Positions 1 to 7,289 of a DNA stretch of 14,355 nucleotides are shown piece by piece. This stretch comes from Clostridia bacterium (lineage in GTDB: Bacteria > Bacillota > Clostridia > Lachnospirales > WQUN01). Position 1 is the first letter of the stretch, and each line of letters starts with the position of its first letter. The DNA lies in assembly GCA_025997155.1 (NCBI GenBank), contig BNUF01000055.1, positions 1-14,355 of the forward strand, given 5' to 3'. A program made the position numbers and the translations under genes. The notes under the pieces are model-generated. The model was not told the origin of the DNA, searched no databases, and saw nothing but the letters and a program-made list of their open reading frames with translations.

Positions 1-1971
1 GGAACGTCAGGTATCGCCGTTGGAATGGCGACAAATATCCCGCCGCACAATTTGGGCGAAGTCATAGACGCGGTAGTCAAAATTATTGACAATAATATAG
101 AAGAAACTGATACCGATATCTATGAGTTGATAAATCTCGTACACGGGCCGGACTTCCCCACGGGTGCGTCAATTCTCGGGAAATCGGGGATTCGCAATAT
201 GTATCTCACGGGGCGCGGCAAGGTTATCGTGCGGGCGAGCGCCGAAATCGTGCCGATGAGCAACGGGCGGGATTCTATTATAATCACCGAAATCCCGTAC
301 CAAGTGAACAAGGCACGTCTTTGCGCGTCAATCGACGAACTTGTGAAAGACCATAAGGTTGAAGGAATCTCCGATATGCGCGACGAATCCAACAGGGAGG
401 GCGTTCGCGTTGTTATCGAACTGAAAAAAGACGCGAACTCGAGCGTCGTTTTGAACCAATTGTACAAGTTTTCACAAATGCAGGAGTCAATCGGCGTGAT
501 TATGCTTGCGCTTGTCAATAACGAACCTGTCGTACTTAATCTCAAGGATATTTTAGTACACTTTATAAATCATCAAAAAGATGTGGTAAGGCGGCGTTCG
601 GCGTTTGAACTCCAAAAAGCCGAAAAACGCGCCCATATCCTGAAGGGCTATTTGATTGCCCTTGAACATATCGACGAGGTGATTGCGCTTATCCGCGCCT
701 CAAAAGACAGGGTTCAGGCGCGGGAACGTTTGGTCGAGACGTTTTCGCTGTCGGACGAACAGGCGGCGGCAATCGTCGCTATGCAACTCGGCAGTTTGAC
801 GGGGCTTGAACGCGCAAAAATCGAACAGGAACTGACTGAACTTTTGGCGTTTATCGCGGAACTCAATCTTATCATAAATGACGAGAAGGAATTGCTTAGA
901 GTTATAAGAAAAGAGATACTGCTAGTCAAGTCGAAGTACGCTGACGAACGCCGCACCGCCATTATACACGATTCGGGCGACATTGACCTTGAGGATTTAA
1001 TCGACGACGAGACTTCGGTCGTGACAATGACCACCGTCGGCTACATTAAACGCCAGTCGCTGTCCGTTTACCGCACGCAAAAACGCGGCGGGCGGGGTGT
1101 CGTCGGAATGGGGACGCGTGAGGAGGACGACATACAGGACGTTTTCGTCTGTACAACTCACCAGCATATGATGTTCTTCACCAATCAAGGACGCGTGTAC
1201 CGTCTCAAGACATACGAAATCCCCGAGGCGGGACGCGCCGCAAAAGGCACGAATATTGTGAATCTCCTGAGCCTTAACGCGGACGAGAAAATCGCGGCAA
1301 TCGTCACGACAACCGCTCTTGACAGTGACAACGAGTACCTTTTTATGGTGACAAAAAACGGCGTGGCGAAACGCACCCCTCTTTCCGCCTACTCGAATAT
1401 ACGCAAATCGGGGCTTAAAGCTATGATTATCCGCGAAAATGACGAGCTTATCGGCGTTATGAAAACCACGGGCAACGACGAAATTTTTATCGCGACTTCA
1501 AAGGGTATGGGTATCCGTTTCAACGAAAACAACGTGCGTCCGCAATCACGCGGGGCGTCGGGCGTGATTGCGGTGCGTTTCTCGGAGGACGATTTTGTTG
1601 TGGGTTCGGGTATTTTTGAAAACGGCAAACAGATACTTTTGGTATCGCAAAAAGGATACGGAAAACGCACGGAGTACAGCGCGTTCCGCCTTCAGGCTCG
1701 CGGCGGCAAAGGACTTAGGGTATACAAAGTCACCGAAAAAACAGGCGCGCTTATGGGAGTCGTCACCGTCCACGAAAACGACGAACTTATGATTATCAAC
1801 TCCCTTGGCGTAATTATACGTATCAGCGTTTCCAGCATTTCGTCTATCGGGCGAGTCACCTCGGGCGTTAAACTTATTACCAACGCCTCGGGCGAACACG
1901 TAGTCGGGATTGCGGAGATACCATATGATTTGCAGGACGACACGGAAACGCCTGCTGAAAGTGCTGATTAG
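1..1971 (+). CDS. gyrA: DNA gyrase subunit A, 5' end missing
   Basis: GyrA is the DNA-cleaving and DNA-wrapping subunit of gyrase (A2B2), which introduces negative supercoils. The reading frame is open from base 1. It begins in the conserved GIAVGMATNIPPHNLGE segment, which lies near residue 165-180 of typical GyrA, so roughly the first 165 codons, including the catalytic tyrosine, lie outside the window. The ATG at base 25 is internal and is not the start. Visible parts are the rest of the breakage-reunion core (RDESNREG, the coiled-coil region, LTGLERAKIEQEL) and then the C-terminal beta-pinwheel. The pinwheel starts near codon 335 and carries the GyrA box QKRGGRG at 1078-1098, which favours GyrA over ParC. 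The core segment AMQLGSLTGLE departs from the usual DMRLQxLTGLE. The tail is short and ends two bases before ruvA. Family assignment is secure. Confidence 0.96.
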   Translation, partial: GTSGIAVGMATNIPPHNLGEVIDAVVKIIDNNIEETDTDIYELINLVHGPDFPTGASILGKSGIRNMYLTGRGKVIVRASAEIVPMSNGRDSIIITEIPYQVNKARLCASIDELVKDHKVEGISDMRDESNREGVRVVIELKKDANSSVVLNQLYKFSQMQESIGVIMLALVNNEPVVLNLKDILVHFINHQKDVVRRRSAFELQKAEKRAHILKGYLIALEHIDEVIALIRASKDRVQARERLVETFSLSDEQAAAIVAMQLGSLTGLERAKIEQELTELLAFIAELNLIINDEKELLRVIRKEILLVKSKYADERRTAIIHDSGDIDLEDLIDDETSVVTMTTVGYIKRQSLSVYRTQKRGGRGVVGMGTREEDDIQDVFVCTTHQHMMFFTNQGRVYRLKTYEIPEAGRAAKGTNIVNLLSLNADEKIAAIVTTTALDSDNEYLFMVTKNGVAKRTPLSAYSNIRKSGLKAMIIRENDELIGVMKTTGNDEIFIATSKGMGIRFNENNVRPQSRGASGVIAVRFSEDDFVVGSGIFENGKQILLVSQKGYGKRTEYSAFRLQARGGKGLRVYKVTEKTGALMGVVTVHENDELMIINSLGVIIRISVSSISSIGRVTSGVKLITNASGEHVVGIAEIPYDLQDDTETPAESAD

Positions 1972-1973
1972 AT

Positions 1974-2546
1974 ATGATTGCATATATAAAAGGAAACGTG
2001 ATTTCTGTATCTAAAGGAACAGCGGTCATAGAAACACACGGCATAGGATACAGCGTCGGAATCGGAAAAAAGATTGCGGCGGAGCTTGTTGTCGGCGAAG
2101 AGATATCTATGCATACGCATATGTATATAAAAGAATCCGTATTGCAATTGTACGGGTTCTTTTCGCGGGACGAACTTTCAATGTTTGAACTGCTTAACAC
2201 TGTGTCGGGGGTGGGGCCTAAGGCGGCTCTTAATATACTGGACACCTTGCCCCCGCAGGATATAGCGAACGCCGTTATATCGGAGGATGCGGCGGCGTTG
2301 GCGAAATCCCCGAATGTCGGCAAAAAAACCGCCGAAATTATCATACTTAAATTGCGCGATAAAATGGCTGAATTTTTGGGAGTACATATTCAAACTCCAG
2401 ACGAGCAGCCGTCAAAATCCGAGGCGGCAAACGCGCTGATTGCCCTCGGATACTCCAAAACCGACGCGCTCAAAGCTGTTTTGCAAGTCGCCGCGCCCGA
2501 TATGAACACCGAGCAGATTATCCGTTTGGCACTTAGAAAATTATAA
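1974..2546 (+). CDS. ruvA: Holliday junction branch migration protein RuvA
   Basis: RuvA binds four-way DNA junctions as a tetramer and loads the RuvB helicase for branch migration during recombinational repair. The protein is 190 residues, close to the usual 190-205. The N-terminal OB-fold begins MIAYIKGNVISV. Two helix-hairpin-helix motifs follow, with VSGVGPKAA at residues 77-85 and PNVGKKTAE at about 113-121. The C-terminal RuvB-binding domain (EAANALIALGYSKTDALKAV) is intact. The start lies two bases after the gyrA stop and I see no good Shine-Dalgarno sequence before it, so translation is probably coupled to gyrA. Neither ruvB nor ruvC follows, which is unusual because ruvAB are normally adjacent. 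There is no convincing terminator after it. Confidence 0.96.
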   Translation: MIAYIKGNVISVSKGTAVIETHGIGYSVGIGKKIAAELVVGEEISMHTHMYIKESVLQLYGFFSRDELSMFELLNTVSGVGPKAALNILDTLPPQDIANAVISEDAAALAKSPNVGKKTAEIIILKLRDKMAEFLGVHIQTPDEQPSKSEAANALIALGYSKTDALKAVLQVAAPDMNTEQIIRLALRKL

Positions 2547-2594
2547 AAAAATTTCTGAAAACTGGCGCAAAATCTTTTATTAATTATATTTTTG

Positions 2595-2603
2595 TGCTAT
2601 AAT
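2595..2603 (+). promoter_or_regulatory. extended -10 promoter of nifJ
   Basis: TGC followed by a perfect TATAAT (2598-2603) gives an extended -10 element about 48 bases before the nifJ start. The -35 region 17 bases upstream (TTTTAT, 2575-2580) is poor, as is common for extended -10 promoters. The 104-base ruvA-nifJ spacer is AT-rich and holds no obvious GC-rich hairpin, so read-through from gyrA-ruvA is also possible. Confidence 0.6.
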
Positions 2604-2636
2604 AAAAAGAGTAATTATTGGCTTGATATGATTTAT

Positions 2637-2643
2637 AAGGAGG
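2637..2643 (+). promoter_or_regulatory. strong ribosome binding site of nifJ
   Basis: AAGGAGG lies seven bases before the ATG at 2651. It fixes the nifJ start and is the strongest Shine-Dalgarno match in the left half of the window, in keeping with an abundant metabolic enzyme. Confidence 0.8.
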
Positions 2644-2650
2644 ATTTTGA

Positions 2651-5600
2651 ATGGCAAAAACTATGCTGACTATGGACGGCAACTCTGCCGCCGCGTATGC
2701 ATCATACGCCTTTACCGAAGTAGCGGGCATCTACCCAATCACCCCTTCGTCGCCTATGGCGGAAGTCACGGACGAATGGGCGTCGCAAGGCAAAAAGAAT
2801 ATTTTCGGACAGGAAGTCCGTGTTGTTGAACTTCAATCCGAAGGCGGCGCTGCGGGTACCGTCCACGGCTCACTCCAAGCGGGAGCTCTGACGACTACAT
2901 ACACAGCGTCACAGGGCTTGCTTCTTATGATACCGAATATGTATAAAATCGCGGGCGAACTCCTTCCGGGCGTTTTGCACGTGAGCGCAAGGGCGCTTGC
3001 CAGCCACGCGCTTTCGATTTTCGGCGACCACTCCGACGTAATGGCTTGCCGCCAGACGGGATTCGCTATGCTTGCGTCGGCAAACGTACAGGAAGTAATG
3101 GACCTTGGCGCGGTTGCCCACCTTTCCGCAATCAAGGGGCGTGTGCCGTTCCTCCACTTCTTTGACGGTTTCCGCACCTCCCACGAGATTCAAAAAATCG
3201 AGTGTTTGGACTATGACGATTTAAACAAAATCGTTGACCACGGCGCGATTGCCGAATTCCGCGACCGCGCGCTTAACCCGGAACACCCCGTTTTGCGCGG
3301 CACGGCACAAAATCCTGACATTTTCTTCCAAGCACGTGAATCCTCCAACCCTTATTATGACCGCGTTCCCGAAATCGTTGAGAACTACCTCGGCGAAATC
3401 AACAAACTTACGGGACGCGACTACAAACTCTTCAACTACTACGGAGCTCCCGACGCTGACCGCGTGATTATCTCTATGGGGTCGTCCTGCGACTGTATCG
3501 AGGAGACTGTTGACTATCTCACGGCGGCGGGCGAAAAAGTCGGTCTGGTGAAAATCCACCTCTACCGTCCTTTTGCTGTCGGCAAATTCCTTGAGTCTAT
3601 CCCGAAATCCGTCAAAAAGATTGCCGTTCTTGACAGGACAAAAGAACCGGGAGCACTCGGCGAACCTTTGTATCAGGACGTTCTCACGGCGTATTTCGAC
3701 CAGGACGTTCGCCCGTCAATCATCGGCGGACGCTACGGACTCGGCTCAAAAGACGTTACCCCCGCGCAGATTATCGCGGTTTACAAAAACCTTGCGCTTG
3801 ATGTTCCGAAAAACCACTTTACAATCGGTATCGTGGACGACGTTACAAACCTCTCTCTTCCCGTTGAAAAGGAAATTGACGTTACCCCGGCGGGTACGAC
3901 AAACTGCAAATTCTGGGGACTCGGCTCTGACGGTACAGTCGGCGCGAACAAAAACTCCATTAAAATTATCGGCGACCACACCGACCTCTACGCGCAGGCA
4001 TACTTTGCGTATGACTCCAAAAAATCAGGCGGTATCACGACTTCTCACCTTCGTTTCGGCAAAACCCCGATTCGCTCGACATATCTCGTAAAGACGGCGG
4101 ATTTCGTGGCTTGCCACAACCCGTCATATCTTGACAAATACGATATGCTCTCCGACCTCAAAGACGGCGGCACTTTCCTGCTCAACTGCATTTGGAGCGA
4201 GGACGAACTCGAGTCGAAACTCCCAGCGTCTTTCAAAAAATATGTCGCGTCGCATAACATTAAATTCTATATCATAGACGGTATCGGCATCGCGGGCAAA
4301 ATCGGGCTTGGCAACCGTATCAACTCCGTTCTTCAGGCGGCGTTCTTCAAACTCACAAACATTATCCCGATTGACGAAGCCGTTGAGTATATGAAAAAAG
4401 CCATCTATAAATCATACGGCAAAAAAGGCGATAAAATCGTCAATATGAACTATGCCGCCGTCGAAGAGGGCGTAAACGGCGCGAAAGAAGTGTCTATCCC
4501 CGATTCGTGGAAAAACGCGGTTGACACGGAAGCCGCCAAAGTTTCAAACGCTCCCGATTTTATCAAAAATATCGTTGAGCCAATCAACGCGCAAATCGGC
4601 GACAGCCTCCCTGTGAGCGCGTTTGTCGGCACGGAAGACGGCACGTTCCCGCAAGGCACGGCGGCGTATGAAAAACGCGGTATCGCCGTTAAAGTTCCGC
4701 GTTGGATTAAAGAAAACTGTATCCAATGTAACCAATGCTCCTACGTTTGCCCTCACGCCGTGCTTCGTCCGGCACTTCTTAATGAAACAGAAGTGGCTAA
4801 CAAACCAGAGGCGTTTGAGACTGTTACGCCGAAAAATCCGAAACTCGCAAGTTATCAGTATAAAATGCTCTTTTCCACCCTTGACTGTACGGGTTGCGGA
4901 AACTGCGCGCAAGTTTGCCCCGCGAAAGAGAAAGCTCTCGTAATGGAGCCTATCGACACGGCGTCGCCTGAAATCGCGAACTTTGAGTATGGTATCAAAC
5001 TTTCCAAGAAAGAAAACCCAATCGGCAAAACTTCCGTAATCGGAAGCCAGTTCGAGCAGCCTCTCCTTGAGTTCTCCGGAGCTTGCGCTGGTTGCGGCGA
5101 AACGCCTTACGCGAAACTTATCACACAGCTTTTCGGCGACAGAATGTATATCGCGAACGCCACGGGTTGCTCCTCTATCTGGGCGGGTTCCGCACCTTCG
5201 ACCCCTTATACGACCAACGAAAAAGGACAAGGACCCGCGTGGGGCAACTCGCTTTTCGAGGACAACGCGGAGTTCGGACTCGGTATGTACACCGCCGTTA
5301 AACACATTCGCGAAGGTTTGGCAATCAAAGCTAAAACACTTTCCGAAAAAACAGGCAACGGCGACGTTAAAGCTGCAATCTCCGAATGGCTTGACACCCT
5401 CCAAAAAGCTGAAGAGTCCAAAAGCGCAAGCGCGAAACTCGCGTCCGTTCTTGAATCGGCGGAGCTTTCGGGCGACGAGGGACAACTGGCAAAAGAAATC
5501 CTTGAAAGAAAAGATTTCCTTGTTAAAAAATCCCAGTGGATTCTCGGCGGCGACGGTTGGGCGTATGATATCGGTTTCGGCGGTCTCGACCACGTTCTCG

Positions 5601-6184
5601 CGTCCGGTGAAGACGTGAACGTTCTCGTGTTCGACACCGAGGTTTACTCCAACACGGGCGGACAGGCAAGTAAATCCACGCCGACAGGCGCAATCGCGAA
5701 ATTCGCCGCGTCGGGCAAGAGGGTTCGTAAAAAAGACCTCGGTATGATTGCTATGAGCTACGGCTATGTGTACGTTGCGCAAGTCGCAATGGGTGCGAAC
5801 CAATCGCAGTTAATCAAGGCGCTTACCGAAGCCGAGGCGTACCCGGGACCGTCGCTAATCATAGCGTATGCTCCTTGCATCAACCACGGACTCACAGTCG
5901 GAATGGGCTGCACACAGCTCGAGACCAAAAAGGCGGTTGAGGCGGGTTACTGGCACTTGTACCGCTACAACCCGACCCTTGAGGACGAGGGCAAGAATCC
6001 GTTTGTGCTTGAATCAAAAGAACCGACGGCGGACTTTAACGAATTTATACTCTCCGAGGTTCGTTACTCCTCACTCAAACGCGCTTTCCCAGACGTTGCC
6101 GACACTCTCTTTGACCACGCCAAAGCGGACGCGGTAAGAAGACTCAAGACATACAAACGGCTTAACGACAACGGCGTAATATAA
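2651..6184 (+). CDS. nifJ: pyruvate:ferredoxin (flavodoxin) oxidoreductase
   Basis: This cytoplasmic enzyme oxidises pyruvate with CoA to acetyl-CoA and CO2 and passes electrons to ferredoxin or flavodoxin. It is the central pyruvate-cleaving enzyme of fermenting anaerobes. The 1177 residues match the single-chain homodimeric form. The N-terminal pyrimidine-binding domain contains YPITPSSPMAE near residue 30. A 2x[4Fe-4S] ferredoxin domain has Cys690, 693, 696, 700 and Cys746, 749, 752, 756. The third cluster is marked by Cys812 and Cys815 (GACAGCGE). The thiamine diphosphate motif runs from GGDGW (966-970) to NTGGQ (1001-1005), followed by YAPCINHG. All expected ligands are present and no frameshift is seen. 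It has its own promoter and terminator, so it is probably monocistronic. Its codon use is strongly biased, producing long spurious antisense frames. Confidence 0.97.
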   Translation: MAKTMLTMDGNSAAAYASYAFTEVAGIYPITPSSPMAEVTDEWASQGKKNIFGQEVRVVELQSEGGAAGTVHGSLQAGALTTTYTASQGLLLMIPNMYKIAGELLPGVLHVSARALASHALSIFGDHSDVMACRQTGFAMLASANVQEVMDLGAVAHLSAIKGRVPFLHFFDGFRTSHEIQKIECLDYDDLNKIVDHGAIAEFRDRALNPEHPVLRGTAQNPDIFFQARESSNPYYDRVPEIVENYLGEINKLTGRDYKLFNYYGAPDADRVIISMGSSCDCIEETVDYLTAAGEKVGLVKIHLYRPFAVGKFLESIPKSVKKIAVLDRTKEPGALGEPLYQDVLTAYFDQDVRPSIIGGRYGLGSKDVTPAQIIAVYKNLALDVPKNHFTIGIVDDVTNLSLPVEKEIDVTPAGTTNCKFWGLGSDGTVGANKNSIKIIGDHTDLYAQAYFAYDSKKSGGITTSHLRFGKTPIRSTYLVKTADFVACHNPSYLDKYDMLSDLKDGGTFLLNCIWSEDELESKLPASFKKYVASHNIKFYIIDGIGIAGKIGLGNRINSVLQAAFFKLTNIIPIDEAVEYMKKAIYKSYGKKGDKIVNMNYAAVEEGVNGAKEVSIPDSWKNAVDTEAAKVSNAPDFIKNIVEPINAQIGDSLPVSAFVGTEDGTFPQGTAAYEKRGIAVKVPRWIKENCIQCNQCSYVCPHAVLRPALLNETEVANKPEAFETVTPKNPKLASYQYKMLFSTLDCTGCGNCAQVCPAKEKALVMEPIDTASPEIANFEYGIKLSKKENPIGKTSVIGSQFEQPLLEFSGACAGCGETPYAKLITQLFGDRMYIANATGCSSIWAGSAPSTPYTTNEKGQGPAWGNSLFEDNAEFGLGMYTAVKHIREGLAIKAKTLSEKTGNGDVKAAISEWLDTLQKAEESKSASAKLASVLESAELSGDEGQLAKEILERKDFLVKKSQWILGGDGWAYDIGFGGLDHVLASGEDVNVLVFDTEVYSNTGGQASKSTPTGAIAKFAASGKRVRKKDLGMIAMSYGYVYVAQVAMGANQSQLIKALTEAEAYPGPSLIIAYAPCINHGLTVGMGCTQLETKKAVEAGYWHLYRYNPTLEDEGKNPFVLESKEPTADFNEFILSEVRYSSLKRAFPDVADTLFDHAKADAVRRLKTYKRLNDNGVI

Positions 6185-6190
6185 TAGAAA

Positions 6191-6225
6191 AAAAGAAGTC
6201 CCCGCGCAAATCGGGGACTTCTTTT
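6191..6225. terminator. bidirectional terminator between nifJ and sigG
   Basis: A perfect 14-bp stem (6191-6204 with 6212-6225) encloses a 7-base loop. The core is GAAGTCCCCG/CGGGGACTTC, flanked by A4 on the left and T4 on the right. On the minus strand the T run after the stem is longer, so it should stop both convergent transcripts. The last base of the right arm region overlaps the sigG stop codon (6224-6226). Confidence 0.92.
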
Positions 6226-7000
6226 AGGTTATATATTTTTTCATATTCTTCAACGCGTTTTTTTCAAGCCTTGATACTTGCGCTTGTGAAATTCCGATTT
6301 CGTCGGCGACTTCCATTTGTGTCTTTCCCTCAAAAAATCTAAGGCTTAGGATATGCTTTTCGCGGTCGTTCAGCCGTTTTAACGCCTCCGAAAGGGAGAG
6401 GTTTTCAATCCACCTCGCGTCGGTGTTTTTTTCGTCGCTCACCTGGTCCATGACAAAGATTGCGTCCGCGCCGTCGTGATATACCGGGTCGAACAGGGAA
6501 ATCGGGTCTTGAATCGCGTCCAGCGCAAAGATGACTTCTTCTTTTGTAATCCCCATATCCTTTGCGATTTCTTCAACGCTGGGTTCTCTGCCGTTTTGTG
6601 TCGTCAGTTTCTCCTTTGCCTGAAGAGCCTTGTACGCCGTGTCGCGAAGGGAGCGGGAGACGCGTATGGAATTGTTGTCGCGCAGATACCGCCGTATTTC
6701 CCCGATTATCATAGGCACGGCATATGTCGAAAATTGCACGCCGTGGGAGGTGTCGAAATTGTCAATCGCCTTGATAAGCCCCACACAGCCCACTTGAAAT
6801 ATATCGTCTATATATTCCCCGCGATTGGAAAATTTTTGTATTATGCTAAGCACCAGACGCAAATTTCCGTATATATATTCTTCGCGCGCGTCCGTGTCGC
6901 CTTGTAGTATACGCTCAAATAACTCGCGTTTACGTTCCGCTTTAAGAAGCGGGAGTTTTGCCGTGTTTACCCCGCATATCTCAACTTTGTTGTTTAGCAT
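6224..7000 (-). CDS. sigG: RNA polymerase sporulation sigma factor SigG
   Basis: Sigma-G directs late forespore transcription after engulfment. The start at 7000 gives 258 residues (B. subtilis SigG has 260) and the hallmark N-terminus NKVEICGVNTAKLP. It is preceded by GGAGGG five bases upstream; an in-frame upstream extension lacks family similarity. Region 2 (NLRLVLSIIQKFSNRGEYIDDIFQ, then GLIKAIDNFD and FSTYAVPMIIGEIRRYLRDN) spans about residues 46-110. Region 4 ends with the helix-turn-helix TQMEVADEIGISQAQVSRLE. The match to SigG rather than SigF is clear from the N-terminus and from FALDAIQDPISLFDP. The residue before GNLRLV is Tyr44, where B. subtilis has Asn45. spoIIGA and sigE, its usual neighbours in Bacillus, are not adjacent here. 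The upstream junction carries a candidate sigma-F promoter. Confidence 0.95.
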   Translation of the reverse strand: MLNNKVEICGVNTAKLPLLKAERKRELFERILQGDTDAREEYIYGNLRLVLSIIQKFSNRGEYIDDIFQVGCVGLIKAIDNFDTSHGVQFSTYAVPMIIGEIRRYLRDNNSIRVSRSLRDTAYKALQAKEKLTTQNGREPSVEEIAKDMGITKEEVIFALDAIQDPISLFDPVYHDGADAIFVMDQVSDEKNTDARWIENLSLSEALKRLNDREKHILSLRFFEGKTQMEVADEIGISQAQVSRLEKNALKNMKKYIT

Positions 7001-7027
7001 AAAATCCCTCCAGTGGTAGACTATTAT

Positions 7028-7057
7028 TAGGATTTCCACCGGCTTTTTTAGTTATAC
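7028..7057 (-). promoter_or_regulatory. candidate sigma-F-type promoter of sigG
   Basis: Read on the minus strand, GTATA (7057-7053), a 15-base spacer and GGAAATCCTA (7037-7028) match the Bacillus sigma-F consensus (GywTA, about 15-16, GGnrAnAnTw) with one mismatch. A start near 7021 would leave a leader of about 20 bases carrying the GGAGGG site of sigG. The -35 box overlaps the stop codon of the small upstream gene. This fits the known dependence of sigG on sigma-F. It rests on visual consensus matching only. Confidence 0.6.
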
Positions 7058-7186
7058 TGGAAATGTTTGCATATACGGGCAGTCGGAAACGTTACCGCCC
7101 GAGTAGGAGGGAATGTAGCTGAGTTCGTGAAGGGTGCATTTTCCGTCTAGCTGATAAAAACAGTTGTCCGCGCAATTTATGTCCAT
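7052..7186 (-). CDS. small Cys-rich protein upstream of sigG
   Basis: A 44-codon frame starts at an ATG preceded by GGGGG (six-base spacing), resembling other start sites in this window. It has four cysteines, Cys5, Cys9, Cys17 and Cys36, in the pattern MDINCADNC, then GKCTL, then SDCPYM. This looks like the small four-cysteine proteins of Clostridia that are sometimes wrongly labelled hydroxymyristoyl-ACP dehydratase; that resemblance is from memory. Four cysteines suggest zinc or another metal, but the function is unknown. It has no signal peptide or membrane segment. It lies just upstream of sigG on the same strand, 51 bases from the sigG ATG, with its TAA inside the candidate -35 box of sigG. 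I could not identify its own promoter with confidence. Confidence 0.72.
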   Translation of the reverse strand: MDINCADNCFYQLDGKCTLHELSYIPSYSGGNVSDCPYMQTFPV

Positions 7187-7218
7187 ATTGTACCCCCGAA
7201 AATTGTTATTTTTTACAC

Positions 7219-7247
7219 TTTCAATAACATAAAAAATATGTTACAAT
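7219..7247 (+). promoter_or_regulatory. candidate promoter of the amidase gene
   Basis: TGT-TACAAT (7239-7247) is an extended -10 element with five of six bases of TATAAT. The -35 at 17 bases (TTTCAA, 7219-7224) is weak. The predicted start near 7254 gives a leader of about 36 bases. The -10 overlaps an inverted repeat. Confidence 0.45.
7225..7243. repeat. inverted repeat over the amidase promoter
   Basis: TAACATA, five A bases, then TATGTTA form a perfect 7-bp inverted repeat. It spans the spacer and the start of the -10 box of the candidate amidase promoter, and lies in the divergent spacer between the amidase and the small Cys-rich gene. Such a palindrome could be an operator, but in AT-rich DNA it may be chance. 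Confidence 0.4.
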
Positions 7248-7289
7248 TTAATTTGTGCAAAATAAGAATTTTTATGCTTGGGGTACTCT

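Noticed and set aside
2547..2594. Terminator after ruvA
   Set aside because: The spacer is AT-rich, but I find no GC-containing stem followed by a T run.
4544..5803. A 419-codon open frame antisense to nifJ
   Set aside because: It lies wholly inside a perfectly conserved nifJ, has a low-complexity, Arg/Phe-rich translation without any recognisable domain, and is explained by the strong codon bias of nifJ.
7278..7289. TTG start of the amidase four codons upstream of the chosen ATG
   Set aside because: The G-rich ribosome binding site (7280-7283) overlaps the TTG and is correctly spaced for the ATG at 7290, and MKK is a typical signal-peptide beginning.
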